Shown here piece by piece: positions 16,015-25,334 of a stretch of DNA of 64,000 nucleotides. This DNA is from Shinella curvata (GTDB lineage: Bacteria; Pseudomonadota; Alphaproteobacteria; Rhizobiales; Rhizobiaceae): contig NZ_JALJCJ010000009.1 in assembly GCF_022899935.1 (NCBI RefSeq), forward strand, positions 102,353 through 166,352, in the 5' to 3' direction. Within the stretch, counting starts at the first letter, position 1. Every line of letters starts with the position of its first letter. The notes below the pieces were generated by a model. The model was not told the DNA's origin, did no database searches, and saw only the letters and a program-made list of their open reading frames with translations. The translations under genes were made by a program, and so were the position numbers.

Positions 16015-16404
16015 ATGACGAAGTCGAGTAAACCACTATCTGGAAGGACATACCTCATCCTCGAAGATGAGTATCTGATTGCGTCTGATCTGTTAATCAT
16101 ATTAGAGGGCGCTGGTGCAAAGGTTTACGGACCGATTTCCGATGTGCGCAACGCGCTAGAGATTCTCAAAGGAACGAGCTTGACGCTCGACGCTGCAGTA
16201 CTCGATATCAACTTGGCGGGTGATATGGTTTACCCAATAGCGTCGCTCCTCATGAAAAGGGGAACTCCCTTTATCTTTGCGACTGGGTATGAATGCTCAC
16301 CGGTTCCTGAGGAGTTCAAGCAGGCGCCGTGTTTATCAAAGCCGACTTTGGAGGCAGATTTGATTTCTGCGCTTTTAAGCGTGTCGGCGGCATTGCCGAA
16401 CTGA
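16015..16404 (+). CDS. single-domain response regulator (FAT-GUY-like receiver)
   Basis: 129 residues, receiver only: acidic LILEDEY, phospho-acceptor Asp in AAVLDINLAG, the FATGY motif in PFIFATGYE and Lys in CLSKPTLE. The FATGY-x motif marks the FAT GUY receivers, several of which feed the PhyR stress cascade in sphingomonads and Caulobacter. It is clearly related to the receiver of the 5918 protein (DINLAG against DIRLDD, PFIFATG against PFVFYTG). ATG at 16015 has GAGGG upstream; 15988 is an alternative. Confidence 0.82.
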   Translation: MTKSSKPLSGRTYLILEDEYLIASDLLIILEGAGAKVYGPISDVRNALEILKGTSLTLDAAVLDINLAGDMVYPIASLLMKRGTPFIFATGYECSPVPEEFKQAPCLSKPTLEADLISALLSVSAALPN

Positions 16405-16574
16405 TCTCATTTTGCGGGTAGAGCGATCGCGTCACGAATAGCGCGTCGCTTAGGGGATTTTTGTGACACGAAGGTCGACCTCTCTCGTGCGGATCAATCT
16501 CATTATTTATCAACCCGAACCACTACACGTGACCCAATTAATTAGAAGCTTACCTCAACCAATCGCGGATCGTC

Positions 16575-16595
16575 GGTTCGAATCCGCTCAAGAGC
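16575..16595 (+). repeat. 21-base direct repeat, T-arm-like, copy 1
   Basis: Starts GGTTCGAATCCGC and matches 54932-54952 at 20 of 21 bases in the same orientation. The core resembles a tRNA T-loop (GGTTCGAATCC), but the flanking stem does not pair well and no tRNA body is present. Possibly a remnant of an integration event. Confidence 0.5.
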
Positions 16596-16691
16596 ATTTA
16601 AGAGCGCCGTGAACGGGGAATGACGGCGTGAAATTTCAGCTAGAAAACGTCATTCAATTGCATTACATTCTCCTTGAATATGGAGACAGCC

Positions 16692-17000
16692 ATGGCCGCA
16701 AACGCTCTCGTACAAACACGTATTGATTCCGAAGTCCGGGATCGTGCTTCTGCCGTTCTTGAAAGCATGGGCCTCACGGTATCTGATGCGGTTCGTATCA
16801 TGCTCACCCGGACTGCTAACGAGGGCGCTCTGCCTCTTGAACTTTTTTCCGGCAGTGAGGCGCATGACGCCTGGTTTCGGACCAAGGTGCTCGAAGCGTT
16901 AAACGATACTCGGCCGGATTTATCAGACGACGAGGCCGAGGCGCACTTTGCCAAACGTCGAGCGGCGGCACGCCATAAAGGTGGTGTGCCAGAATCGTGA
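16692..17000 (+). CDS. RelB/DinJ family antitoxin
   Basis: 102 residues. A ribbon-helix-helix N terminus (ALVQTRIDSEVRDRASAVL, then GLTVSDAVRIMLTRTA) typical of RelB/DinJ antitoxins, and a C-terminal acidic and basic tail that would wrap the toxin. ATG at 16692 has GGAGAC six bases upstream; an upstream TTG/ATG in frame is less likely. Its stop overlaps the toxin's GTG start. Confidence 0.88.
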   Translation: MAANALVQTRIDSEVRDRASAVLESMGLTVSDAVRIMLTRTANEGALPLELFSGSEAHDAWFRTKVLEALNDTRPDLSDDEAEAHFAKRRAAARHKGGVPES

Positions 17001-17290
17001 AACTTACTTGGTCTGCTTTTGCGTTATCGGATCGTGACGCCATCTTCACATACATCGAGGCAGATAATCCCGCCGCTGCCGTCTTGATCGATGAACGGAT
17101 AGTCGCTAGCGCACGTCGCTTGCTCGATTTTCCTGCCAGTGGGCGCGTGGGTCGAATTGCCGGAACGCGCGAACTCGTCATCAATGGCACGCCTTATATC
17201 GCCGCCTACGCCGTTGCCGAGACGACAGTTCGAATTCTTCGCGTACTCCATGGCGCGCAAGAATGGCCAGAAAATCTGCCGCTAAGCTGA
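16997..17290 (+). CDS. RelE/ParE family toxin
   Basis: 97 residues from a GTG that overlaps the antitoxin stop (GTGA). The fold pattern WSAFALSDRDAIFTYIEADNP, ILIDERIVASARRLLDFPASGRVGRI, ELVINGTPYIAAYAV and VRILRVLHGAQEWP is the ParE/RelE plasmid-stabilisation family, including the conserved Arg and the terminal His-x-x-x-x-Trp-Pro. Whether it cuts mRNA or poisons gyrase cannot be told from sequence. The pair may stabilise this accessory DNA. Confidence 0.9.
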   Translation: MKLTWSAFALSDRDAIFTYIEADNPAAAVLIDERIVASARRLLDFPASGRVGRIAGTRELVINGTPYIAAYAVAETTVRILRVLHGAQEWPENLPLS

Positions 17291-17579
17291 TCGACCACGT
17301 TTATGTAGGGGCCGACGGTTCGATCCCCATCAAGGCGAGCGGCGCGAGAAATCACAGAGTCAGCAATCCCGCTTCCATAGAGCGCGGGCCGGATATCAAG
17401 AACCGGAATGCGGAAACAATTTCCTTTTCGTACATATGGAGCTGATCAAGGTCGGGCACCAAACATGAGCGCGGGATTGTCGTGCCGCCGGCCATTGAGG
17501 AACGGGAAGTCGACAGGAACAACGACTGGTCTGCTGCAGTTTCCACCTCATCACCACAATGCCCATGAAGAGGTCCGCC

Positions 17580-17957
17580 ATGACGGATATTCGCGCCAAA
17601 GGTTTTGAAAGTCCATCGCATCTGCAGGAGCATCTTGACGAACTGGATGAGGAACGAGCCATCTCTAAAGATAGGCCAGCGCCGGCGGCCGAAGGCAAAA
17701 AATCGGCTGAGCAGGAAATCGCCGCGTTGCGTGCCGAGATCGCTGAGCTGAAGGCGAAGCTTAGCACCATTCGCGCGCAGACAGAGAGCGTGGCAGCACC
17801 GGTGACAGAGAGCGAGGTCAGGCCCTGGCTGCGGATCGCTGCAACCGTAGCGATGACATACCTTCTTGGCCGCATCGTCCAGCGATTGCGGCTCGGCGCG
17901 TCGGGCGCAGCCGCAGTGCCGATGATCGCCGCCCAGCTCGACCGCCGGTTCTGGTGA
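17580..17957 (+). CDS. coiled-coil membrane-associated protein, unknown
   Basis: 125 residues. Central coiled coil (about 40-70: EQEIAALRAEIAELKAKL) followed by one hydrophobic stretch (LRIAATVAMTYLLGRIVQRL) and a short tail. The shape resembles ElaB/DUF883-type ribosome or membrane-associated stress proteins but no family is claimed. ATG at 17580 is preceded by AGAGGTCCGCC. A GGAAC at 17516 with AGTT 17 bases later is only a weak promoter match. Confidence 0.55.
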   Translation: MTDIRAKGFESPSHLQEHLDELDEERAISKDRPAPAAEGKKSAEQEIAALRAEIAELKAKLSTIRAQTESVAAPVTESEVRPWLRIAATVAMTYLLGRIVQRLRLGASGAAAVPMIAAQLDRRFW

Positions 17958-17978
17958 GCGTTTGACACCGCGATTTTC

Positions 17979-18031
17979 GCCCAAACAGTTGGTGAATGTG
18001 CCGGGGCTATCCCGGCACATTCCGTTTGGGC
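17979..18031. terminator. bidirectional terminator between convergent genes
   Basis: Large palindrome: outer arms GCCCAAAC (17979-17986) and GTTTGGGC (18024-18031), inner perfect 12-base stem GAATGTGCCGGG (17994-18005) with 18011-18022. It lies between the 17957 and 18033 gene ends. Confidence 0.75.
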
Positions 18032-18032
18032 T

Positions 18033-20366
18033 CTATAGCAGTTTGTCGAGCGTGATCGGCAGGTCGCGCACGCGCTTGCCCGTCGCATTGTAGATGGCGT
18101 TGGCGACGGCAGCACCAGTCCCTGTGATCCCAATTTCCCCGATACCGTGGGCACCCATCGGCGCATGGGGATCCGGAATATCAGTCCAAATCACATCGAT
18201 CTCCGGGACATCCATGTGGACCGGGACATGGTATTCGGCGAGGCTAGGGTTCATCACGCGCCCCTTGCGCTCGTCGAACTGGGTATCCTCCATCAAAGCA
18301 AGACCGAGACCCATGATGATGCCGCCGCGGAACTGGCTGGTCGCGGTCTTCGGGTTGAGAATGCGGCCGCAGTCGAACGAACCCAAGAAACGCGTGACGC
18401 GCGGCTCACCGGTGACCTTGTTGACCTTTACCTCGCAGAACATGGCGCTGTGGCTGTGCATCGACCAATGCATGGTTTCCAGCGGCTGCGGGGGCTGCGC
18501 TTCAACCGTCACCTTGTCGCGCTGCGCGCGGGCCAGAAGCGACTGATAGGTCTCGTGCCGCTCGGGTTCGTCGAGCTTGCATAGGCCACCGTTTCGGCTG
18601 CCGACGTCTTTGGCTTTCAGGCCGGCGAGCGGAGAGTCGTTGCCGGCAATCCGCAGCAGTTCTTCGATCAACGCGTTGTGGGCAGCAATCACGGAAGCAC
18701 CGATCGCAGCCGTCTGCTGCGAGCCGCCCGCCATGATCACGCCGGGCAGGGTGGAATCGCCGTAGTTGAAGGTAATGGCATCCATCGGCAGGCCGAGACG
18801 GTCGGCCGTAACCTGGGTCTGCACAGTCGAGGTCCCCATGCCCATTTCATGCACGGCGATATCGACTATCGCCTTTCCTTCCCTGGTAAGGGTAATCCGA
18901 GCGGCCCCGCCGGGCATGCGGTAGTAGGGATAGGTCCCTGTGGCACAGCCCATGCCGATTAGCCATTCTCCGTCGCTGACACTGCGTGGTTTCGGATTGC
19001 GACGGCTCCAGCCGAACCGCTCGGCGCCCGCCCGATATGCCTCAACGATGTGGCGCGAGGAAAACGGCAGGCCGGAGATCGGATCCTTCTCCGGCTCATT
19101 GCGGACGCGCAATTCGATCGGATCCATGCCAAGCTTTTCCGCCAGTTCGTCCATGGCGCATTCGAGCGCAAACGTGCCGACGGCCTCGCCGGGCGCGCGC
19201 ATGAACGTATTGCCGAGCATGTCGAGTTCGACCTTCTGGACGTCGAGCAAGACGTTCTCCGCAGCGTACGCGCTGCGGGTCGGGAGAATGAAGGGTTCCG
19301 GCATGGCGTTATGCGGGGTTTTCACGGTCACGCCGGTATGGATGAGCGCGGTCAGTTTTCCCTCTTGATCGGCGCCGAGGGCGACGCGTTGCTCCGTCGG
19401 CGAGCGGCCCCCAACGAGACGGAATACGCCTTCACGGGACAGGACAATCCGCACCGGCCGGCCGGCGAGCTTTGCGCCAGCCGCGGCAAGGATGTGATGC
19501 TGCCACATCGACTTGCTGCCGAATCCGCCGCCGACGAAAGGCGAGGTCACCACGACCTGCTTTTCATCGAGGCCGAAGACCTGCGCCATCGACCAGGCGG
19601 TGTGGGCCACGAGTTGCTGAGCATCGTGCATGCGCAGCGTATCGCCCTGCCAGGCGACGGTTAGACCGTGAAGCTCGATCGGATTGTGATTGTGCCGTGG
19701 TGTCGTATAGGTCGCATCGATCTTGAACGCTGCATCCTGCAGAGCTTTCTCCGCATCGCCGATCTCGTCATGCAACGGCTGCCCCATGAATTCGGCGGTG
19801 TCCGTGCCACGATCCCGGGCTTCAGCAAATGCAATGTCTGCATGCTCCACTTCATAGCCGACCCTGATGAGAGATTTGGCGTGATCAGCCTGTTCCTGCG
19901 TTTCGGCCAGAACCAGTGCGATGGGCTGCCCATTCCAGTGAATCCTGTCGTCCTGCATGACGGGCAGCTTGTCTCCGCCTGCGGCTTTGGCGCCTGACAG
20001 AAACAGGGGCGGTGGCTGCATGCGCGGGGCATTTCTGAAGGTCATCACCAGCACGACGCCTGGTGCCGCTTCCGCGTCCGCAGTGTCGAGGCTGGAAAGC
20101 CGGCCTTTGGCGATCGTGCTGTAGGCAAGAGCGGCATAGACCATGCCCTCCATCGGGAATTCGGCCGCGAAAGGCGCTTTGCCCGAGACTTTCAGCGGGC
20201 CATCGATCCGGGACACAGGTCGCCCGACATGGCCGTGCCGTTCGCGGATGAGCGGATCCGGTTCACCACCGGGGATCCAGCTATCCGGTGCCATCGCAAT
20301 GGCTTTGGCCATGCCAGCCTGGAAAAGGCCCTGAGCGGTCTGTTTGGCGTTTTCAAGAATGCTCAT
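18033..20366 (-). CDS. paoC: aldehyde/xanthine-dehydrogenase-type Mo-cofactor subunit
   Basis: 777 residues, the large molybdopterin-cytosine-dinucleotide subunit of the xanthine oxidase family, closest in layout to E. coli PaoC (YagR, 732 residues). Substrate aldehyde is oxidised at Mo. Visible marks: RHGHVGRPVSRIDGPLKVSG near 62, FVGGGFGSKSMWQHH, RAPGEAVGTFALECAMDEL, and the C-terminal catalytic Glu region GAHGIGEIGITGTG. The ATG of MSILENAK overlaps the paoB stop by four bases; a 60-residue upstream extension is only the overlapping frame. No dedicated XdhC/PaoD chaperone gene follows. Confidence 0.9.
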   Translation of the reverse strand: MSILENAKQTAQGLFQAGMAKAIAMAPDSWIPGGEPDPLIRERHGHVGRPVSRIDGPLKVSGKAPFAAEFPMEGMVYAALAYSTIAKGRLSSLDTADAEAAPGVVLVMTFRNAPRMQPPPLFLSGAKAAGGDKLPVMQDDRIHWNGQPIALVLAETQEQADHAKSLIRVGYEVEHADIAFAEARDRGTDTAEFMGQPLHDEIGDAEKALQDAAFKIDATYTTPRHNHNPIELHGLTVAWQGDTLRMHDAQQLVAHTAWSMAQVFGLDEKQVVVTSPFVGGGFGSKSMWQHHILAAAGAKLAGRPVRIVLSREGVFRLVGGRSPTEQRVALGADQEGKLTALIHTGVTVKTPHNAMPEPFILPTRSAYAAENVLLDVQKVELDMLGNTFMRAPGEAVGTFALECAMDELAEKLGMDPIELRVRNEPEKDPISGLPFSSRHIVEAYRAGAERFGWSRRNPKPRSVSDGEWLIGMGCATGTYPYYRMPGGAARITLTREGKAIVDIAVHEMGMGTSTVQTQVTADRLGLPMDAITFNYGDSTLPGVIMAGGSQQTAAIGASVIAAHNALIEELLRIAGNDSPLAGLKAKDVGSRNGGLCKLDEPERHETYQSLLARAQRDKVTVEAQPPQPLETMHWSMHSHSAMFCEVKVNKVTGEPRVTRFLGSFDCGRILNPKTATSQFRGGIIMGLGLALMEDTQFDERKGRVMNPSLAEYHVPVHMDVPEIDVIWTDIPDPHAPMGAHGIGEIGITGTGAAVANAIYNATGKRVRDLPITLDKLL

Positions 20367-21349
20367 ACCGCACCTCCGGAAAGTTCTGTCAGCACCGAGA
20401 CGATGGTGCGTCGGGCAAGTTCGACTTTGAACGCATTGCCTTCGAAAGTTCGTGCAGCAGCCAGTTCCGCCTCGGCCGCAGCAAGGAATGCGGCTTCGCC
20501 GGCAGGCTTTCCACGAAGAGCGGCTTCCGCTCGTTCCGCCCGCCACGGCTTGTGCGCCACGCCGCCGAGCGCGATCCGCACGTCCCGGACATTGCCGTTC
20601 TCGATTTCCAGCGCGGCCGCAACGGAGACCAGCGCAAAGGCATAGCTCGCGCGATCACGAACCTTGCGATAGGTGGAGTTGGCCGCGATGGAGGATGCCG
20701 GCAGTTCGATCGCGGTTATCAGGTCGCCTGGCTGCAGCATGGTTTCGATATCGGGCCGATCCCCCGGAAGCCGGTGGAAATCCTTGATCGGGAGGCTGCG
20801 CGATCCGTCGCTTCCCTCGATATGCACCATCGCATCGAGAGCGGTCAGAGCCACGCACATGTCGGACGGATGGACAGCGATACAGGCATCCGATGCTCCC
20901 AGGATCGCATGACTGCGGTTAAATCCGGAAAGTGCATCGCAGCCGTCTCCTGGTGCCCGCTTGTTACAGTGCGATCCTTCGCCATCGTAGAAATAGGTGC
21001 AACGGGTTCGCTGCATCAGATTGCCGCCGACCGTCGCCATGTTGCGGATCTGTGCCGAGGCACCGGCAACGATTGCCCGTGTCAACGCCGGATAGCGCGA
21101 GCGGATAAGGGGGTGTTCCGTGACAGCCGTGTTGCGGGCGGCCGCGCCGATCATCACGCCGCCGTCCCTCGTTTCGGTGATCTCGGACGACAGTCCGGTA
21201 ACGTCGACGAGGCCTGTCGGGCGCTCGATCGTCTCGCGCATGAGATCGACCAGATTGGTGCCGCCGCCGAGGAATTTGGTGCCGCCGAGCGCGCCCTTTG
21301 CGATGGCATCCTGCACATCCGATGCCCGGGCATAGCTGAAGGGGATCAT
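20363..21349 (-). CDS. paoB: aldehyde oxidoreductase FAD-binding subunit
   Basis: 328 residues, the medium FAD subunit of a three-subunit molybdenum hydroxylase. FAD motifs KFLGGGTNLVDLM near residue 26 and ATVGGNLMQRTRC near 105. A Cys-rich insertion just after (CTYFYDGEGSHC, then GDGC) matches the extra [4Fe-4S] loop known in E. coli PaoB (YagS). Coupled to its neighbours by four-base overlaps on both sides. Confidence 0.9.
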   Translation of the reverse strand: MIPFSYARASDVQDAIAKGALGGTKFLGGGTNLVDLMRETIERPTGLVDVTGLSSEITETRDGGVMIGAAARNTAVTEHPLIRSRYPALTRAIVAGASAQIRNMATVGGNLMQRTRCTYFYDGEGSHCNKRAPGDGCDALSGFNRSHAILGASDACIAVHPSDMCVALTALDAMVHIEGSDGSRSLPIKDFHRLPGDRPDIETMLQPGDLITAIELPASSIAANSTYRKVRDRASYAFALVSVAAALEIENGNVRDVRIALGGVAHKPWRAERAEAALRGKPAGEAAFLAAAEAELAAARTFEGNAFKVELARRTIVSVLTELSGGAV

Positions 21350-21852
21350 TCGGCAGCCTCCTTCAGCGTTTCGTTGATGGCGTCGATGATGCCGTTATAG
21401 GCACCGCATCGACAGAGATTGCCGCTCATGCGTTCGCGCATCTCGTCATGGCTGAAGTCGATCACGTTGGAGTTCAGATCCGAGGTGACATGGCTCGGCA
21501 CGCCTCGACGGACTTCCTCGACCATCGCGACGGCGGAACAGATCTGACCGGGCGTACAGTATCCGCACTGGAACCCGTCATGCTCCACGAAGGCCTGCTG
21601 CAGCGGATGCAGAGCTCCCGGCTCTCCAAGCCCCTCGATTGTCGTTATCGAGCGGCCGTCGAACTGGACGGCGAGCGACAGGCAGGACAGCATGCGTTCT
21701 CCATCGACAAGAACGGTACAGGCGCCGCAGGCACCTTGATTGCAGCCCTTCTTCGTGCCGTGAAGGTGGAGGCCGTCTCGCAGCAGATCGAGCAGCGAGA
21801 CGCGCGGATCATCGGGCACCTGGACAGCGTTACCATTGACGGAAATGCTCAT
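21346..21852 (-). CDS. paoA: aldehyde oxidoreductase [2Fe-2S] subunit
   Basis: 168 residues with both expected clusters: plant-type CNQGACGACTVLVDG (about 40-54) and the second-domain CGYCTPGQ plus CRCGAY (about 95-145). It passes electrons from the Mo site to FAD. Unlike E. coli PaoA (YagT) it begins MSISVNGNAV with no twin-arginine signal, and GGGAGAAGCAA just upstream of the ATG supports this start, so the complex should be cytoplasmic. Confidence 0.9.
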   Translation of the reverse strand: MSISVNGNAVQVPDDPRVSLLDLLRDGLHLHGTKKGCNQGACGACTVLVDGERMLSCLSLAVQFDGRSITTIEGLGEPGALHPLQQAFVEHDGFQCGYCTPGQICSAVAMVEEVRRGVPSHVTSDLNSNVIDFSHDEMRERMSGNLCRCGAYNGIIDAINETLKEAAE

Positions 21853-21932
21853 TTGCTTCTCCCGGACTGGTTATGGGCCTACGCAAGAATATTGACGCGC
21901 CGTGGATCAGCACGAAACGCCGTTCGGTGAAG

Positions 21933-24209
21933 TCAGGCTTCGATCCTGACAGGGATGGCCTTGGAGGCCGGTGTCTTCGACAACGCGTCGTGATGATCGA
22001 TCGCGTTCAACACGTTGCATTCCGGATAGTAGGCGGCGATCGTTCCGCGCGGCAGTTTGTGGGCGCGAACCTCCAGACCGGGCAGCGATCGCCGCTTGCC
22101 GTCGCCGAAATCGCTGACGAGAGCGACTTTCTGGCCTTCGCGCAGGCCGGCCGCGGCGATATCGCCCTCGCTCATCAATACGATGTCTCGCGTCCCCTCG
22201 ATGCCGCGAAAGCGGTCGGAATACCCATAGATCGTCGTGTTGAACTGGTCGTTGGATCGCATCGTAACGAGACGATAGCGCCCATCGGCGTCCTCGAACG
22301 ACAGCGCGTTCAGACGATGCGGCCGCGTGAATACCGCTTTCTTTTGCTCGGTATTCCAGATGCGCTCATGCGCATTGTTGCCCCGGTAGAAGCCGCCGGG
22401 CTCGAACATCCGGGCGTTATAATCCTTGAAGTCTTTCGGATAGGTCCGCTCTATGAGGTCACGGACGAGGCTATAGTCACCGGTCCACGCATCCCAAGTC
22501 AGCCGTGGATTGGGCTCGAGCACAGCCTTGGCGAGACCGGCGACGATGGCTAGCTCGCTTTTGAGATGTTTCGATGCCGGCGGGCGTTTGCCGATCGAGC
22601 CGGAGATGTGAGAGAAACTGTCCTCGGTCGTCACCGACTGATTGCCGGTCTCCTGGTCATCGCGCTCCAGCCGCGACAGGCACGGCAGGATGAACGCCTG
22701 TTTCGCCGGGAAAAGATGGCTGCGATTGAGCTTGGTCGATACCATCACGGTCAGATCCTGAGCGGCCCAGGCGGCCTCCATCTCCTTCTGGTCGGGGACG
22801 GCGCGCACGAGATTGCCCCCAAGCGAAATGAAGGCCTTGACCTTTCCTGCCATCAGGCCCTTGACCGCATCGACGATGGTCATGCCGTCCTCGGTGGGTG
22901 GATCGAAGTCGAACAGCGCCTTCAGCTTGTCCATCGGGATGAGCTTGGTCTTTTCCGCAATGCCGACGGTGCGCTGGCCCTGCACGTTGGAATGACCGCG
23001 CACGGGACAGCAGCCGGCGCCTTCCCTGCCTATGTTGCCGCGCAGAAGAAGCAGGTTGACCAGCATCTGGATATTGAGCGACCCTTGCGAATGCTGGGTT
23101 AAACCCATGCCGTAGACGCCGATCACCCGCTCGGCTTGCACATAGATGTCGCCGGCCCTGCGGATCTGCGCTTCCGTCAGCCCGCTCTCTCGCTCGATGT
23201 CGGCCCAGGCGGTCTCCCGCACTGCGGAGACGAACGTGTCGAAGCCTGTCGTATGTTCTTCAATGAACGCGATGTCGAGAACCCGCGCGGACCCCTCCGC
23301 CACGGCCCCATCGTCCGCTTCGACAACGACCTTGCAGAGGCCGAGTATCGCTGCAATGTCGCCACCGGCCTGCACTTGGCAATATTCGTCGGAAATTGCC
23401 GTCTCGCGTCCAGTCAGCATGTCGACCGGGCTTTGCGGATTGACGAAGGACACCAGTCCCTGCTCGATGACAGGATTGAAGGTCACGATTTTGGCGCCGC
23501 GCTTTTTGGCTTCCTGCAGCGGGTGCAGGAAGCGCGGGCTGTTGGTCCCCGGGTTCTGGCCAAAGAAGAAGAAGGCATCCGCTTTCTCCAAGTCTTCCCA
23601 GACAATCGTGCCGACCGGCGAGCCGATGACTTGGTTCAGCGCTACCGAGGTCGTCTCATGGCACATGTTGGAGCTTTGCGGCAGGTTGTTGTTGCCGTAG
23701 GCACGGGCCAGCAGCGCATACAGGTAGGAAGCCTCCAGCCCGGCATGGCCGGACGAATAGAAGACCACGCTCTCGCGCAGCAATGGCTTCAGCACCTTGC
23801 CGATCGCCGTAAAGGCTTCGTCCCAGGTGGTTTCGACATAGCGATCCGCTCCGGCGTCGTAGCGCAGCGGATGGGTCAGGCGTCCCGTGTGCTCGAGATC
23901 GTGGTCCTTCCAGTCCCGCAGTTCCGCGACCGTGTGGTCGTTCCAGAAATCCGGCGTGCAGCGGGCGCTGGTCAGATCGGAGAGCGTTGCCTTGGCGCCG
24001 TTCTCGCAGAACTCGAATGGGTGATAGTTTTTTGGCTTCGGCCAGGCGCAGGAAACGCACATGAACCCCTTGGGCTTGTTCTGCCTTGCGAGCTCCTCCA
24101 GCATGGCCGGCGTGGGCGACGTGTCGCCGTAGATGCGGGCGATGGATTTGAGCGAACCCCAGCCGCCAGCCGGGCGTTCCGCTTTCGGATTCGGGATCTG
24201 ATCTGCCAT
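21933..24209 (-). CDS. FdhF/YdeP-family molybdopterin oxidoreductase
   Basis: 758 residues, the same length as E. coli YdeP, a formate-dehydrogenase-like protein linked to acid resistance. A Cys cluster is near residue 50 (CVSCAWPKPKN, then FEFCENG). Further marks: DLEHTGRLTHPLRYD near 91, YSSGHAGLEASYLYALLAR, SSNMCHETTSVAL, GVYGMGLTQHSQGS and the C-terminal MoCo domain with LRPYGT-like MRSNDQFNTTIYGYSDRFRG. The reaction is unknown in this family. ATG at 24209 follows GTGGAGGATT; the longer frame to 24575 only shadows the catalase gene. Thirteen bases separate it from that gene. Confidence 0.9.
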   Translation of the reverse strand: MADQIPNPKAERPAGGWGSLKSIARIYGDTSPTPAMLEELARQNKPKGFMCVSCAWPKPKNYHPFEFCENGAKATLSDLTSARCTPDFWNDHTVAELRDWKDHDLEHTGRLTHPLRYDAGADRYVETTWDEAFTAIGKVLKPLLRESVVFYSSGHAGLEASYLYALLARAYGNNNLPQSSNMCHETTSVALNQVIGSPVGTIVWEDLEKADAFFFFGQNPGTNSPRFLHPLQEAKKRGAKIVTFNPVIEQGLVSFVNPQSPVDMLTGRETAISDEYCQVQAGGDIAAILGLCKVVVEADDGAVAEGSARVLDIAFIEEHTTGFDTFVSAVRETAWADIERESGLTEAQIRRAGDIYVQAERVIGVYGMGLTQHSQGSLNIQMLVNLLLLRGNIGREGAGCCPVRGHSNVQGQRTVGIAEKTKLIPMDKLKALFDFDPPTEDGMTIVDAVKGLMAGKVKAFISLGGNLVRAVPDQKEMEAAWAAQDLTVMVSTKLNRSHLFPAKQAFILPCLSRLERDDQETGNQSVTTEDSFSHISGSIGKRPPASKHLKSELAIVAGLAKAVLEPNPRLTWDAWTGDYSLVRDLIERTYPKDFKDYNARMFEPGGFYRGNNAHERIWNTEQKKAVFTRPHRLNALSFEDADGRYRLVTMRSNDQFNTTIYGYSDRFRGIEGTRDIVLMSEGDIAAAGLREGQKVALVSDFGDGKRRSLPGLEVRAHKLPRGTIAAYYPECNVLNAIDHHDALSKTPASKAIPVRIEA

Positions 24210-24222
24210 TGCAATCCTCCAC

Positions 24223-25296
24223 TCAGCGCGGCTCGTGGATCGGACAGCGGTTGAATGTCTGCCGGAACTCGGCGGAATGCTCGTAAGGCAGTTTGCGGGC
24301 ACGGTTGATGTTGCCGAGGGGCTGATGGGCGGCCAGGCCCGTCCAGACGCTGAAACGCATCTGCTCGTCGACCCTGGCGACCTTTTCGTCGCTCCAGCTG
24401 TCCTGCGGCCCGGCGCTGACGATTGCGACGGTGGCAAAAGGCGCCTCGTTCTCCTCCCACTCGACGGTCGGGTCCTCGATCGGCTGGTCTTCGAGGTTGC
24501 GACAGAACTGAACCTGGAATTCCCACTCACCCCGGATGTCCCGCATCTCGGCCTGCACCGTCTCGCGGATGGCATCGTCGCTGACGCTGGTGTCGATCTC
24601 GCGGCCCGTCAGTTCCGTCAGACCGACCGATACGGGCTTGAGCCGAAACTTGGCGACATAGTTTCCATATCGGAACGGCGTGACGCTGAAATAGGTCTCA
24701 CCAAGCGGATCGATGTTCGGCGCGCCTCCCAGTGACTGTACAGCCGGGCTCGATAAGCCGACCGCCTCCAGGCCCTTGTTGACGGTTTGAAGAACGCTCG
24801 ACAGAACTTCTTTTGTGCCTTCCATCCGGTCGGTCGTCTTTGCGAGCATTTTCAGGCTGCCGAGAAATTTTTCCGCGTTCGGCGCTTGGAAGACAGGCCC
24901 GTTGACCATCACGAAGTCTTGCGTCGAGCCGTCCGCACCGGCCAGCCTCGGCCCCTCGACACCCACGACTTTCATTGCGAGCCCGCGCGGCAGAGCGATC
25001 GTGTCGGGGAGAATGTCGCCGGCATTGGTCGACATCCGCATATAGACCTCGTAGCTACCGGCACGCGAGAACAATCCTTGAGCGAGCTCTTCCGGCAGGC
25101 CATCCTTTACGGTCATCGTGCCGTTCAGGATGCCGTGCGCCTTTGCATGAACGGATCGCACAGCATGGCCATAGTCATTTGCGGTCCGCTTCAAAATGAC
25201 GTCGAACGCATCGTTGAGACCGGACACGATATCCTGCTCGTTCGGCTTTATATCTTCGAGCTCGGGAGAATAGCGAACCGGATTGGCTGCCGACAT
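24223..25296 (-). CDS. catalase-family haem protein
   Basis: 357 residues, shorter than monofunctional catalases (about 480 or more). The catalytic-His segment is RSVHAKAHGILNG (about 47-59), followed by YEVYMRMSTNAGDILPD, the equivalent of the catalase RFST region, and GLAMKVVGVEG. C-terminal HQPLGNINRARKLPYEHS closes the protein. This compact group is usually annotated catalase-like and may act as peroxidase on organic peroxides. First gene behind a consensus stress promoter, so it probably leads the transcript into the molybdoenzyme genes. Confidence 0.85.
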   Translation of the reverse strand: MSAANPVRYSPELEDIKPNEQDIVSGLNDAFDVILKRTANDYGHAVRSVHAKAHGILNGTMTVKDGLPEELAQGLFSRAGSYEVYMRMSTNAGDILPDTIALPRGLAMKVVGVEGPRLAGADGSTQDFVMVNGPVFQAPNAEKFLGSLKMLAKTTDRMEGTKEVLSSVLQTVNKGLEAVGLSSPAVQSLGGAPNIDPLGETYFSVTPFRYGNYVAKFRLKPVSVGLTELTGREIDTSVSDDAIRETVQAEMRDIRGEWEFQVQFCRNLEDQPIEDPTVEWEENEAPFATVAIVSAGPQDSWSDEKVARVDEQMRFSVWTGLAAHQPLGNINRARKLPYEHSAEFRQTFNRCPIHEPR

Positions 25297-25334
25297 ATGG
25301 GTGCTCCGTAGCGGGGAAAGGACATAAGCAGACA

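Noticed and set aside
16560..16610. A tRNA gene at the T-arm-like sequence
   Set aside because: Only the T-loop region is recognisable; no acceptor, D or anticodon arm pairs around it. The same holds at 54932.
17516..17541. EcfG-type promoter for the 17580 gene
   Set aside because: GGAAC with AGTT at 17 bases is too weak beside the clear sites elsewhere.
20288..21400. 370-codon plus-strand frame across paoB
   Set aside because: Antisense to a subunit with intact FAD motifs and operon overlaps.
23136..24254. 372-codon plus-strand frame inside the YdeP-like gene
   Set aside because: Complementary to the molybdoenzyme frame; no start signal or family.
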